Below, one piece after another: positions 1-7,273 of a DNA stretch of 23,044 nucleotides. A program made the translations under genes and the position numbers. Each line of letters starts with the position of its first letter. Positions within the stretch are counted from its first letter, which is position 1. The notes beneath the pieces are model-generated. The model saw only the letters and a list, made by a program, of their open reading frames with translations. It made no database searches and was not told the origin of the DNA. Source of the DNA: Bacteroidaceae bacterium (lineage in GTDB: Bacteria > Bacteroidota > Bacteroidia > Bacteroidales > Bacteroidaceae); NCBI GenBank assembly GCA_017628775.1, contig JAGBYN010000122.1, positions 1 to 23,044 on the forward strand. The letters run 5' to 3'.

Positions 1-1629
1 AGCAAAGCTCTGAACAAGTGAATTGAGCTCGATGTGATGCTTGTCGCACCAATCGGCGAAACTGCGCTTAAACACCTCACTCTGTTTTTGGAAATCAACA
101 TTAGCAGAGACAGTGTCACGAATGGTATCTTGCTCGCAGTTGAGCAAATAGTATCCTTCGCGCGTAGAATGTACCGAGAAGAGGTCGCTACGCAACGATG
201 GACACACATCCCAATATGTCGCAAGTTGGTCGATGTCGTGCTTAGGCAGACCACCATAGAGGTGTGCATCGATATCTTGCAATATCTCGGTGTCGGGAGC
301 AGAGACATAGCGAGGGATATTGAGGTTGTAGTCGTTGCGTTCAATCTCCTCCATAGGCACAAAGCGAGCGAAGTGAGGAACATCACGCTGTGACTGCCAT
401 ACATCGACAATGCGGCGTATATCCTGCTCACGCAGGCGGTTTTTGGCTCCGTCCTTAATGTAACCACTCTTGGCATCAATCATAAAGACTCCCTTGCGAC
501 CTGCCGCCTCTGATTTCTCGATGATAATGATGCAAGCGGGGATTCCCGTACCGAAGAACAAGTTGGCAGGGAGACCGATGATGCCCTTAATATATCGCTT
601 CTCGGCAACGAGATACTTGCGGATCTGCGCCTCTGCATTACCACGGAACAGTACTCCGTGAGGTAAGATACATGCTGCACAACCTGTCTGTTTCAACGAG
701 CGAACGATATGTAGCAAGAAGGCATAGTCGCCATTCTTCTCTGGCGGGATACCAATCTTTATACCTTCGCCCCAACGATGGTATTCATCCTCTGCCTTTG
801 CACTCTTTAACCACGACTTTGTAGAGAATGGCGGATTAGCAACGATATAATCGAATGTTTTAAGCTGGTCATCGTCCTTGAATTGAGGGTCGTTGATAGT
901 ATCACCCTGTTTGATGTCGGCATAAATCTCATTGTGAAGAATCATATTCATCTTCGCCAAGCCGACAGTGGCATTATCCTTCTCCTGGCCATAAACGGTT
1001 GCTCCTTCTGGCGTTTCGCACATTGCCCTCAATAGCAACGATCCAGAGCCACAAGTGGGGTCGTATATAGTTGTTCGCTTGCCATTTTTAGCATTGCTCA
1101 AGCCGATAACTTTCGCCATAACACGACTAACCTCGGCAGGAGTATAAAATTGGCCTTTACTCTTACCACTTTCGGTGGCAAAGTTCTTCATCAAATACTC
1201 GTAGGCATCGCCAATAAGGTCATCATCTGCAGCTCTATTCTTGCTAAAATCGAGGTTCTCATTCTGGAAAACAGCGATAAGTTTGCTAAGCGTTTCAACT
1301 TTATCTTTACCCTTACCGAGTTTTGCCTCATCGTCAAAATCGGCAACAAAGACACCATCAAGTTGATTGGCCTCTGCAAGTTTTTGCATCTTCTTATTTA
1401 TCTCCTCACCGATATTTGGATTACCTTTGAGTGTAACAAAGTCTTCAAAATAACAACCATCGGGAATTTCAATGTCAAATGCGGCATCACTACGACTTTT
1501 ATCGCTGATATACTTCACAAAAAGAATTACCAATACATAATCTTTGTATTGGCTTGCATCCATACCGCCACGAAGCTCGTCGCAGCATTTCCATAGTGTG
1601 CTATATAATTCTGATTTCTTTACAGCCAT
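1..1629 (-). CDS. hsdM: Type I restriction-modification DNA methyltransferase subunit HsdM (partial, runs off left edge)
   Basis: Adenine-N6 methyltransferase subunit of a type I restriction-modification system; with HsdS it methylates the recognition site to protect host DNA. The reading frame is open for 543 codons from ATG at 1629 to the window edge, so the C-terminus is missing. An N-terminal helical HsdM domain covers about residues 5-140. The methyltransferase core follows: GQFYTP at 159-164, the S-adenosylmethionine-binding motif DPTCGSGSLL at 190-199, and the catalytic NPPF at 265-268. These motifs are all intact, so the visible part should be active. It lies 14 bp after a small helix-turn-helix gene on the same strand, which probably shares its promoter. 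The matching hsdS and a working hsdR would have to lie to the left; the only hsdR trace in the window is a decayed fragment at 2491-2843. The family call is secure. Confidence 0.95.
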   Translation of the reverse strand, partial: MAVKKSELYSTLWKCCDELRGGMDASQYKDYVLVILFVKYISDKSRSDAAFDIEIPDGCYFEDFVTLKGNPNIGEEINKKMQKLAEANQLDGVFVADFDDEAKLGKGKDKVETLSKLIAVFQNENLDFSKNRAADDDLIGDAYEYLMKNFATESGKSKGQFYTPAEVSRVMAKVIGLSNAKNGKRTTIYDPTCGSGSLLLRAMCETPEGATVYGQEKDNATVGLAKMNMILHNEIYADIKQGDTINDPQFKDDDQLKTFDYIVANPPFSTKSWLKSAKAEDEYHRWGEGIKIGIPPEKNGDYAFLLHIVRSLKQTGCAACILPHGVLFRGNAEAQIRKYLVAEKRYIKGIIGLPANLFFGTGIPACIIIIEKSEAAGRKGVFMIDAKSGYIKDGAKNRLREQDIRRIVDVWQSQRDVPHFARFVPMEEIERNDYNLNIPRYVSAPDTEILQDIDAHLYGGLPKHDIDQLATYWDVCPSLRSDLFSVHSTREGYYLLNCEQDTIRDTVSANVDFQKQSEVFKRSFADWCDKHHIELNSLVQSFA

Positions 1630-1643
1630 AATACTTACAACGA

Positions 1644-1835
1644 CTAATTTATCAAATCTTTGGTTGTTACATTGAGTGTTTGGGCAATCTTGGTCAGCAC
1701 CTCCAACGAAGGTTGCATCTTGTTTGAGCACCATTTGGAAACCGTTGTCGGGTCTTTCCCTAATTGCTCTGCAAGCCACTTGCCGGTTTTCTTTTGTTCA
1801 ACCAATACTACTTTTAGTCTATTTAAATCTTTCAT
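1644..1835 (-). CDS. Small XRE-type helix-turn-helix regulator upstream of hsdM
   Basis: A 63-residue protein that is almost wholly one helix-turn-helix domain. Residues about 17-45 (KTGKWLAEQLGKDPTTVSKW) give the turn, and the tail NVTTKDLIN is typical of XRE/Cro-like repressors. No second domain is present. The gene ends 14 bp before the hsdM start, so the two are very likely co-transcribed. In restriction-modification loci such a protein often acts as a controller of methylase or nuclease expression; that role is inferred from position here. A Bacteroidota-type promoter lies at 1864-1894, and a short dyad at 1843-1854 sits in its leader as a possible self-operator. The start ATG at 1835 is the natural choice. 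Confidence 0.85.
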   Translation of the reverse strand: MKDLNRLKVVLVEQKKTGKWLAEQLGKDPTTVSKWCSNKMQPSLEVLTKIAQTLNVTTKDLIN

Positions 1836-1842
1836 TATATAT

Positions 1843-1854
1843 CCAACTTGTTGG
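1843..1854. promoter_or_regulatory. Candidate operator dyad in leader of the helix-turn-helix gene
   Basis: The sequence ccaacttgttgg has 5-bp inverted arms around a 2-bp centre. It lies between the predicted transcription start and the ATG at 1835 of a gene that encodes a repressor-like protein. A role as autoregulatory operator is inferred from symmetry and position; the dyad is short and could be chance. Confidence 0.35.
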
Positions 1855-1863
1855 TGTTATCCG

Positions 1864-1894
1864 CAAATTTAATACATCGTGAGGGGAACACAAA
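1864..1894 (-). promoter_or_regulatory. Promoter for the helix-turn-helix/hsdM operon
   Basis: On the minus strand TTTG (complement of 1891-1894) and TAAATTTG (complement of 1864-1871) are separated by 19 bp. This matches the Bacteroidota primary sigma pattern TTTG-N19/20-TAnnTTTG exactly. The expected transcription start is about 20 bp upstream of the ATG at 1835. Confidence 0.75.
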
Positions 1895-2176
1895 ATAAAT
1901 TGTTTGTTTTTTATTTGTAGGTTAAGAGTGTATTCTCTTAAATCGAAGGAGTGTTACAAAATCATGGTTATGTTCCTGGGGATAGATTACACATGGAATG
2001 ACAAAACGATTAAGATGAGGTTAGAACCTATTTGCATAATAAGCAAAAACAATGTGGAGTGGGGTAAAATTTGCCTTAGCGCTATAATGCAGTTTCCTTT
2101 TTTGAATACTCAAGAGAATTACTTCATCAGAAGTTAATTTCCTCCACAACTTGTTTATAATTAAAATTCCAATACT

Positions 2177-2250
2177 GGTATTTTTTGTACCAAGGTCTGG
2201 TACAAAAAGTACCACTACAGGTAGAAAAAATACCAGACCTTGGTACAAAA
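2177..2250. repeat. Nested, mutually exclusive inverted repeats
   Basis: The 20 bases at 2183-2202 (ttttgtaccaaggtctggta) recur as a perfect inverted copy at 2231-2250, with a 28-base loop. A second fold uses the same left arm: 2177-2192 pairs with 2198-2213 over 16 bp, with one G-T pair and a 5-base loop. The two folds cannot form together. Each copy also carries a small internal dyad, tacca/tggta around aggtc or gacct. Function is unknown; candidates are a protein-binding array, a transcription stop, or the remnant of a palindromic element. Confidence 0.8.
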
Positions 2251-2305
2251 CTATTTTCCCTTGAAATTTTAACAATCAGAATATAGTGTAGTTAGACCTT
2301 CTAAA

Positions 2306-2366
2306 ATTTCCAAGAGAGATAATTTTATTTTCAAGAGAGATAATTTTATTTTCATAACTTGGAAAT
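2306..2366. repeat. Two perfect tandem 21-bp repeats inside a 9-bp inverted repeat
   Basis: The unit at 2311-2331, beginning caagagagataattttattt, is repeated without change at 2332-2352. The pair is enclosed by atttccaag at 2306-2314 and its inverted copy cttggaaat at 2358-2366. Perfect identity suggests a recent duplication or selection. No function can be assigned. Confidence 0.8.
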
Positions 2367-2490
2367 GATTTTCTCAGTAGGGGGTGAGAAAAATAAAGGT
2401 ATCATATAGTTTTCTTGTCAATATCCCCCTCAAATCAATCTGTTTTACGTTTTGAAAATATTTATCAAATCGCTATTACTCGTCAACTCT

Positions 2491-2843
2491 TTACTGCTCA
2501 ACAACTTTCTTGACGATTCCTTTGGCACCCATAGGTTCACCGAAAAGGTTTGCCATTGAGACATCTTCCCGCTTAATGGCAAAACCTTCGGTTATCAGGA
2601 GATAGGTGTGGACATTATGCTCGTACAACGAACTGCTGTTAGTCGCGCTATGACACTTTCCATCTCCAACGAAGCTATCCCTTGCTTGGCACAACGACCT
2701 TGAAAATATGCACGCAAGTTATCGCGAAGCAAAATATCACTCAGTTCCTTGTGTACCTCCTCATCGCTCGTCTATATGTAATCCTCATTTTTGAATAGGT
2801 CCATTATAGCTATCTCAAGGGTGTGTTCGTTGATGTATGACAT
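2491..2843 (-). pseudogene. hsdR: Decayed N-terminal fragment of type I restriction endonuclease HsdR
   Basis: From ATG at 2843 the frame reads MSYINEHTLEIAIMDLFKNE and, after an in-frame TAG about 23 codons in, HKELSDILLRDNLRAYF. This is the familiar amino end of Bacteroidota HsdR proteins. Near 2645 the frame shifts and continues as SSSLYEHNVHTYLLITEGFA, then IKREDVSMANLF, ending at TAA 2491-2493. A working HsdR is roughly 900-1,000 residues, so only about the first 115 positions remain. The ATPase and most of the nuclease domain are missing. The fragment begins 14 bp after the fic stop codon, which implies it once followed fic in the same operon. The match is from memory of the family; a protein search with both frames joined would settle it. 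Confidence 0.8.
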
Positions 2844-2857
2844 AGGGATAACCTCTT

Positions 2858-4180
2858 TTATTGTATAATGCTTTTGATTGAGTCGTCAAACATCTCTCCT
2901 TTGATATATCCTTTCTTTACCTTGTTGAAAGAAATCTCTGTCAGTAAATTACGCAGCACGAGCCCCATGAGATCGCTTTTGGCTGTTGTAGGCGTAATAA
3001 GAAATTTTGCTTGCACATCTTTCACCGTCAATACTTCATTGGGGTTATCTAAAAACATGCGTATAATCTGCGCTTGTCGTTCATTGATATCTCCCAATTG
3101 TAAAAATGTATTAGCCAACATTTTTTCATCCTGCTTCTTCTTAATGTATGCTTGCAGTTGTTTGAAGGCCTTGTCCAATACCTTAAGGTTGTACATGATG
3201 AAGTATCCCACATCCATAAAATCTGACTCCACATACAGATACGCTTTTTCGTATGACTTCTTTGAACTGGCAATAACACGCGATACCGACATATACTCCA
3301 TCAACCAATATCCCTGTTTCAACATGTACCAATAAAACAGTGCGCGTGCCGTACGCCCATTTCCATCTACAAAGGGGTGCATATAGGCAACCATAAAATG
3401 AATGATGATTCCCCTGATGATAGGATGTACAAATACTTTGGCATCCGTTTCATTGAAATATCGGCATAACTCTTCAATGAATACTGGTAACTCTTGATAA
3501 AGAGGCGGAGTATGCACAACTTCATGAGTGATGCCATCCTCTACCACAACATTATCATTCGTGCGAAGCCTACCTGTATCTTCTGGGTTTTCCAATGTCT
3601 TCTCCGTCATCAGGTGATGGATGTGGAATACCAGTTCAGGAGTCAAGGGTGTCTCTTTGTTGTCAACGATAAACTGAATGGTCTGATAGTTATTAGCTAT
3701 CATCTGCTGCGAACGGTCCTTGGGAGTCATCTTCTTGCGTAACATCTCCTTTGCTACCTTTCGTGTTGTTGCAGCCCCTTCCATTTGACTGGAATAAATC
3801 GCCTCTTCCATGAGAGAACTTATCAGATAGCGTTCTTTGTTGTCGCTCGTTATCACTGCACTATTACCCCAAGAACCTCCAAAGTTCATGTCAAATTCAT
3901 GGCACATACGTTGCATCTTGTTTGTCAAACCAAAACATACGCCATATTTCTCCCAGGTGTAGATAGTAGATGTTATCCGCGATGCCTTCACACGAATCCA
4001 TAAATCTTGTGCCGACGGGCAACCGTCGGGCCTTTTCTTGTATTTCACCGTATCCCAATATTCGTATTCTTCATTGATTTTGTCAATCAATTCTTTCACC
4101 TGTTCGTTTGACATTTGTAACTTGTCAAACAGAACCTTGGCTAAATCCTGTTGGGTAAATCGGGGAGCTTGCTCTATCAT
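2858..4180 (-). CDS. Fic family protein, class II (predicted protein AMPylase) with C-terminal winged helix
   Basis: A 440-residue Fic enzyme; most family members transfer AMP from ATP to a hydroxyl group on a target protein. The core motif HPFVDGNGR is at residues 258-266 with all key residues present (His, Asp, Gly-Asn-Gly, Arg). An N-terminal inhibitory motif of the form S-x-x-x-E-G lies at about 120-125 (SSQMEG). This places it in class II, where the inhibitory helix is in the same chain. Residues about 365-430 look like a winged helix (QAKFLITPTTAKSDLMGLVL), suggesting DNA binding. The gene is followed within 14 bp by a decayed hsdR start. Bacteroidota type I restriction loci often contain a Fic gene, so it is probably part of the same island. 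A promoter overlapped by a 15-bp palindrome precedes it at 4208-4254. The target is unknown. Confidence 0.93.
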   Translation of the reverse strand: MIEQAPRFTQQDLAKVLFDKLQMSNEQVKELIDKINEEYEYWDTVKYKKRPDGCPSAQDLWIRVKASRITSTIYTWEKYGVCFGLTNKMQRMCHEFDMNFGGSWGNSAVITSDNKERYLISSLMEEAIYSSQMEGAATTRKVAKEMLRKKMTPKDRSQQMIANNYQTIQFIVDNKETPLTPELVFHIHHLMTEKTLENPEDTGRLRTNDNVVVEDGITHEVVHTPPLYQELPVFIEELCRYFNETDAKVFVHPIIRGIIIHFMVAYMHPFVDGNGRTARALFYWYMLKQGYWLMEYMSVSRVIASSKKSYEKAYLYVESDFMDVGYFIMYNLKVLDKAFKQLQAYIKKKQDEKMLANTFLQLGDINERQAQIIRMFLDNPNEVLTVKDVQAKFLITPTTAKSDLMGLVLRNLLTEISFNKVKKGYIKGEMFDDSIKSIIQ

Positions 4181-4207
4181 GGGTGCTTTTTTAATGATTT
4201 GGTGCTA

Positions 4208-4254
4208 CAAAACTATAAAATTCTTTCCAATTTTGCAAGAATTGGAAAGAATTT
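4208..4254 (-). promoter_or_regulatory. fic promoter overlapped by a perfect 15-bp inverted repeat
   Basis: On the minus strand TTG (complement of 4236-4238) is followed after 20 bp by TAGTTTTG (complement of 4208-4215), a good Bacteroidota promoter. A perfect inverted repeat, aaattctttccaatt at 4218-4232 and its complement at 4240-4254, covers the spacer and the upstream side, with the -33 element in its 7-bp centre. A repressor bound there would block polymerase. The likely regulator is the Fic winged helix itself or the helix-turn-helix protein at 1644; this is inference. Confidence 0.7.
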
Positions 4255-4370
4255 AAGCGCGAGATTTCGTCGACTATTTAAAAAGTCTCCGAATATTGGT
4301 TTATCTTATTCTGTTTTATATAATCAGAAATTGATGCCAAACCTCCTTGATCGCCAAAATTTGTGAACAA

Positions 4371-4402
4371 AAAAGCAGTTGTCAGTTAAGACAACTGCTT
4401 TT
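4371..4402 (-). terminator. Rho-independent terminator after tRNA-Phe, possibly bidirectional
   Basis: A perfect 13-bp hairpin, aaaagcagttgtc at 4371-4383 and its complement at 4390-4402, has a 6-base loop and A/T runs on both sides. It lies just past the 3' end of the minus-strand tRNA. Confidence 0.85.
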
Positions 4403-4406
4403 ATTG

Positions 4407-4479
4407 TGGTGCCACCAGGAATCGAACCGGGGACACAAGGATTTTCAGTCCTTTGCTCTACCAACTGAGCTATGGCACC
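4407..4479 (-). tRNA. tRNA-Phe (anticodon GAA)
   Basis: A 73-nt cloverleaf. The acceptor stem is GGTGCCA with TGGCACC and discriminator A. The D arm has GCTCAGTTGGTAGAGC, the anticodon loop is CTGAAAA (GAA read at the complement of 4444-4446), and the T loop has GGTTCGATTCC. The 3' CCA is not encoded. It has its own promoter at 4496-4526 and a terminator at 4371-4402. Its 3' end faces the restriction-modification region, the usual geometry for an integration site, though no attachment repeat is visible within the window. Confidence 0.97.
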
Positions 4480-4495
4480 TTGCTTTTTGCGAGTG

Positions 4496-4526
4496 CAAAG
4501 TTAGGACTAAAAAATAGAATGGCAAA
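4496..4526 (-). promoter_or_regulatory. Promoter for tRNA-Phe
   Basis: On the minus strand TTTG (complement of 4523-4526) and TAACTTTG (complement of 4496-4503) are 19 bp apart, an exact fit to the Bacteroidota promoter pattern. The tRNA begins 16 bp downstream, so the primary transcript would carry only a short 5' leader. Confidence 0.8.
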
Positions 4527-4547
4527 ATTATTTGATGTGTTTTTTTA

Positions 4548-5330
4548 TTAGGGGAGTTTCTTGAATATGTTTTTTGCCGTTAATGTGGTTGTGTCTATGA
4601 CGTTTTGGGTCGTGGTTTCGTAGATTTCTGCCAAGCGAGATGCGACCTGTGGTAGGTAGGCTGGTTCATTCCTCTTGCCTCGATGCGGTGTTGGCGCAAG
4701 GTATGGCGCGTCGGTTTCAAGTACGATGCGGTGCAGGGGAACTTTGTTTTTCAGCACTTCGGGTAGTGTTGATTTTTTAAAGGTCACAACCCCTCCTATG
4801 CCAAGTACAAAGTTGGGGAACGTTGTAAGAAGTTCTTCCGCTTCCTCTTCTGTGCCACCAAAACAATGGAAAATTCCCCCTTGAAGGTGTTTGGCATAGG
4901 GTAGGAGGGTATTGACGACTTCGCGGTGTGATGAACGTGAATGAATCACAAGCGGTAGTTCATAGCGTAAGCTCCATTCAATTTGTTGGCGAAAAACTTC
5001 TATTTGTTCTTCGCGTCTTGATTGGTCCCAGTACAAATCAATGCCTACTTCGCCAATGGCGATAAAGGGGTGGTTTGGCGTGGATAGTAGTTGCTCCATG
5101 CGCAGAAGCGTCTCTGTTGGTTTTGCTGGCAGGTCGGTTGGGTGTAGTCCCATCATGGGGAAACACACCTGTGGGTGTTGCTCGCATAATGTAAGCATAT
5201 CGGGGATCGATGCTTCATCAATGTTGGGCAACAGCATTTTACTAACGCCTTGCGATAGAGCTCGCTCAACGACTGTTTCGCGGTCTTCGGCAAACTCTAT
5301 GGCATAGATGTGTGTGTGCGTATCAATCAT
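4548..5330 (-). CDS. TatD family metal-dependent hydrolase (DNase-like)
   Basis: A 260-residue TatD-type amidohydrolase-fold enzyme; family members are metal-dependent nucleases linked to DNA repair and quality control. The metal site is complete: His5 and His7 in DTHTH, Glu94 in GEVGIDLYW, His130 in LVIHSR, His155 in IFHCFGG, and Asp207 in LETDAPYLAP. Length and motif order are standard for the family. The gene is last in an apparent operon after tonB and a polyprenyl synthase, 14 bp behind the latter. This is a common grouping in Bacteroidales, and no functional tie between the three is evident. The exact nucleic acid substrate cannot be told from sequence, and several paralogues (TatD, YcfH, YjjV) share these motifs, so no symbol is given. 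Confidence 0.94.
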   Translation of the reverse strand: MIDTHTHIYAIEFAEDRETVVERALSQGVSKMLLPNIDEASIPDMLTLCEQHPQVCFPMMGLHPTDLPAKPTETLLRMEQLLSTPNHPFIAIGEVGIDLYWDQSRREEQIEVFRQQIEWSLRYELPLVIHSRSSHREVVNTLLPYAKHLQGGIFHCFGGTEEEAEELLTTFPNFVLGIGGVVTFKKSTLPEVLKNKVPLHRIVLETDAPYLAPTPHRGKRNEPAYLPQVASRLAEIYETTTQNVIDTTTLTAKNIFKKLP

Positions 5331-5344
5331 TATGATGACTTCTG

Positions 5345-6301
5345 TTAGTTTTTACGACCGAGCAATGTTTCAGCGAAATCCCAAAGCGGTTGCTTTTGTT
5401 CTGCTGGCAAGTTGATGGCATTGAAATAGGTGCGCGCTTCATCGTAGATATCTGCCATGCGTTGCTTGGTAATTGCTGCAATGTTTATGTCGTTGTAGAT
5501 GGCCGTAACGCGTGCGATTTTTTCATCGGCAGGAATGTCGGAACTTTCAATGAGGTTGGTGAGTTCCTTGTACTGGGTTTCGTTGGCACGCTGTAAGGCA
5601 TTGATGAGCAAGAACGTTTTCTTGCCACACAGGATGTCGCCCCCAATTTTCTTGCCAAACACAGCGGGGTCGCCATATACGTCAAGATAATCGTCCTGTA
5701 CTTGGAATGCAATACCAATTTTCTCAGCGAAATGATACAAGGCTTCACAATCCGCTTGAGGCGCATTGGCTACGATGCCGCCCAATTTTGCGGCGCATCC
5801 TAAAAGGATTGATGTTTTGAGTCGAATCATTTCAAGGTATTCCTGTTCGGTAACATCGCTACGCGTTTCGAAGTTCATGTCGTATTGTTGTCCTTCGCAC
5901 ACGCCAATCATGGTTTCAATCATAAGTTGACTTGCTTCAGCAGAACGTTCGCACTGGCAATCGTTAATTAGTTTGAACGCTTCAATGAGCATGGTGTCGC
6001 CCGAGAGAATCGCTGTGTTGGCATTCCATTTCTTATATACCGATGGCTTGCCTCGGCGCATTTCTGCACCATCCATAAGGTCGTCGTGCAGAAGCGTGTG
6101 GTTGTGATACATTTCAACGGCAACGGCTGCGCGCAATGTGTTTTCATCGCATGGCTTATAGAGGGCATGCGCTAACAACGTGAGTACAGGGCGTATGCGT
6201 TTTCCGCCAATTTCAAGTGCGTATGATATGGGTTCGTACAATCCTTCCGGTTTTTGGGGAAAAGAAAGATTAGCGATGAATTTTTCAATGGTGTTAAGCA
6301 T
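5345..6301 (-). CDS. Polyprenyl diphosphate synthase (trans-type isoprenyl synthase)
   Basis: A 318-residue enzyme that condenses isopentenyl diphosphate onto an allylic primer to make linear isoprenyl diphosphates, feeding quinone tails or other lipids. Both aspartate-rich Mg-binding motifs are present: DDLMD at residues 73-77 and DDYLD at 203-207. GGKRIRPVL at about 32-40 and the KTSILLGCA stretch also match. The residue five before the first motif is His (MYHNHTLLHDD). This site helps set chain length, but His there does not give a clear answer, so product length is left open. The first motif lacks the two-residue insert of bacterial farnesyl synthases. It lies between tonB and tatD on the same strand. 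Confidence 0.93.
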   Translation of the reverse strand: MLNTIEKFIANLSFPQKPEGLYEPISYALEIGGKRIRPVLTLLAHALYKPCDENTLRAAVAVEMYHNHTLLHDDLMDGAEMRRGKPSVYKKWNANTAILSGDTMLIEAFKLINDCQCERSAEASQLMIETMIGVCEGQQYDMNFETRSDVTEQEYLEMIRLKTSILLGCAAKLGGIVANAPQADCEALYHFAEKIGIAFQVQDDYLDVYGDPAVFGKKIGGDILCGKKTFLLINALQRANETQYKELTNLIESSDIPADEKIARVTAIYNDINIAAITKQRMADIYDEARTYFNAINLPAEQKQPLWDFAETLLGRKN

Positions 6302-6337
6302 AGTATTGGGGTATTTATAAAATGAGTAGATGAGAAT

Positions 6338-7147
6338 TTATCGTTTGTGATAAGTCACAGGGATTGTGATTTTTACTTTAGAGAAGTTTACCTTTCCTTT
6401 TGCGGGCTCCCACTTTGGCATGCGTTCGGCCGCTTTAAGTATGGCGCTTGAAATCATAGGATGAAGTTCCTCTTCAATATCGAAATGACTAACAACGCCA
6501 GCTGTATCCACATAAAAGGTGAGGTGTGTGGTTCCTTCAATACCGTTTTTCATTAATAGTGGCGGATAAATGATGTTGGTGTCCAGCCACTTAATGAGTT
6601 GATGTATTCCTCCTGGAAATTCAGGCATCGAAAATACGACATCCTCTGCGCTCTGTGTTGTTTTTGGCAATGGGGCGTCAGAGGTAGTTGGGCTTTGTGT
6701 GGACTCAGGTTCTGGCGTTGATGTTTCTTTAAATTGTTCGGTTTCAAGTTCTTCGGTTGAAGGTTCAGGGACGGCGTGCTGTGTTTGTGACTCAACCGTC
6801 TCAACAATCTCAGGGACGGTAATTTGTGGTTTGTGTTCTTGTGCCATAACTTGAGGTTGAGGCGTTAAGTCAACAAAGTGTAGCAGTACGTCATCGTGCT
6901 TCAAAAGCCGATCTTTTTGAATGGCTTCCATCGCCAGGTTTAAGTCGTGTTGCCAAATCAAATCCAAATAAGTGTGTCCTGCAATGTACGTGCCGAGTGA
7001 AATGAGGCAAAACATACCAATGCCACAAAGTGCACGCCAATTTCGCTTGCCTACTTCTGAACGAAGTTGGTAAGCGCCATACGCCTTATTTTTATGTTCA
7101 AAAATAAGGTCGCACCATTTTTTTGATACTAAATCAACCTTTGGCAC
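6338..7147 (-). CDS. TonB family energy transducer
   Basis: An inner-membrane protein that carries proton-motive energy to outer-membrane TonB-dependent transporters. The 269-residue chain opens with a conserved Bacteroidota cytoplasmic segment (LIFEHKNKAYGAYQLRSEVG at 14-33). One membrane helix follows at about 37-57, then a Pro/Glu/Thr-rich periplasmic linker at about 95-165. The C-terminal TonB domain is at about 175-267 (FPGGIHQLIKWLDTNIIYPP). The C-terminal domain is full length and ends in the expected beta strand (ITIPVTYHK). ExbB and ExbD genes are not in the window. It is the first gene of an operon with the polyprenyl synthase (36 bp gap) and tatD. Its promoter faces the porQ promoter. 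The symbol is withheld because these genomes carry several tonB copies. Confidence 0.92.
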   Translation of the reverse strand: MPKVDLVSKKWCDLIFEHKNKAYGAYQLRSEVGKRNWRALCGIGMFCLISLGTYIAGHTYLDLIWQHDLNLAMEAIQKDRLLKHDDVLLHFVDLTPQPQVMAQEHKPQITVPEIVETVESQTQHAVPEPSTEELETEQFKETSTPEPESTQSPTTSDAPLPKTTQSAEDVVFSMPEFPGGIHQLIKWLDTNIIYPPLLMKNGIEGTTHLTFYVDTAGVVSHFDIEEELHPMISSAILKAAERMPKWEPAKGKVNFSKVKITIPVTYHKR

Positions 7148-7242
7148 GTTTTATCTAACAGGTGATCTTTGTGAAAGTGATTTATACGGTGGCGAATGAT
7201 AAGAAATGAATGGCTTTTCTTTCGCTTCTTTATTTTCAAAGG

Positions 7243-7250
7243 CAAAGTTA
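7243..7250 (-). promoter_or_regulatory. -7 element for the tonB operon
   Basis: The complement of 7243-7250 reads TAACTTTG, an exact TAnnTTTG match, 95 bp upstream of the tonB ATG. I see no clear TTTG at the usual spacing. It faces away from the porQ element at 7274-7281. Confidence 0.6.
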
Positions 7251-7273
7251 CGTTCTAAAAGCAAAAAACTTAC

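Larger units (their letters stand above)
1895..2490. other. AT-rich intergenic stretch with repeats, no supported gene
   Basis: About 600 bp without a convincing gene on either strand. Short open frames exist (for example plus 1904-2137 and minus 2021-2275), but they show no recognisable domain, and the minus one runs through a palindrome. The stretch holds a nested inverted repeat at 2177-2250, a 21-bp tandem duplication at 2311-2352 flanked by a 9-bp inverted repeat, and a short hairpin at 2369-2392. It lies between a decayed hsdR fragment and an intact methylase operon, so it may be a recombination scar. Confidence 0.6.

Noticed and set aside
34..393. 119-codon plus-strand open frame and similar frames up to 1596
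   Set aside because: All lie opposite hsdM, whose motifs prove the minus-strand frame is the coding one.
1904..2137. 77-codon plus-strand open frame
   Set aside because: No recognisable domain and no promoter match; its beginning is low-complexity AT-rich DNA.
2021..2275. 84-codon minus-strand open frame
   Set aside because: Its first part runs through the 2177-2250 palindrome and the product matches no family I know; the frame is a by-product of AT-rich repeats.
2177..2352. CRISPR array
   Set aside because: Only two tandem units with no spacers between them, and no cas gene in the window.
2369..2392. Hairpin ttttctca/tgagaaaa as a terminator
   Set aside because: The 8-bp stem is AT-rich and no gene ends near it on either strand.
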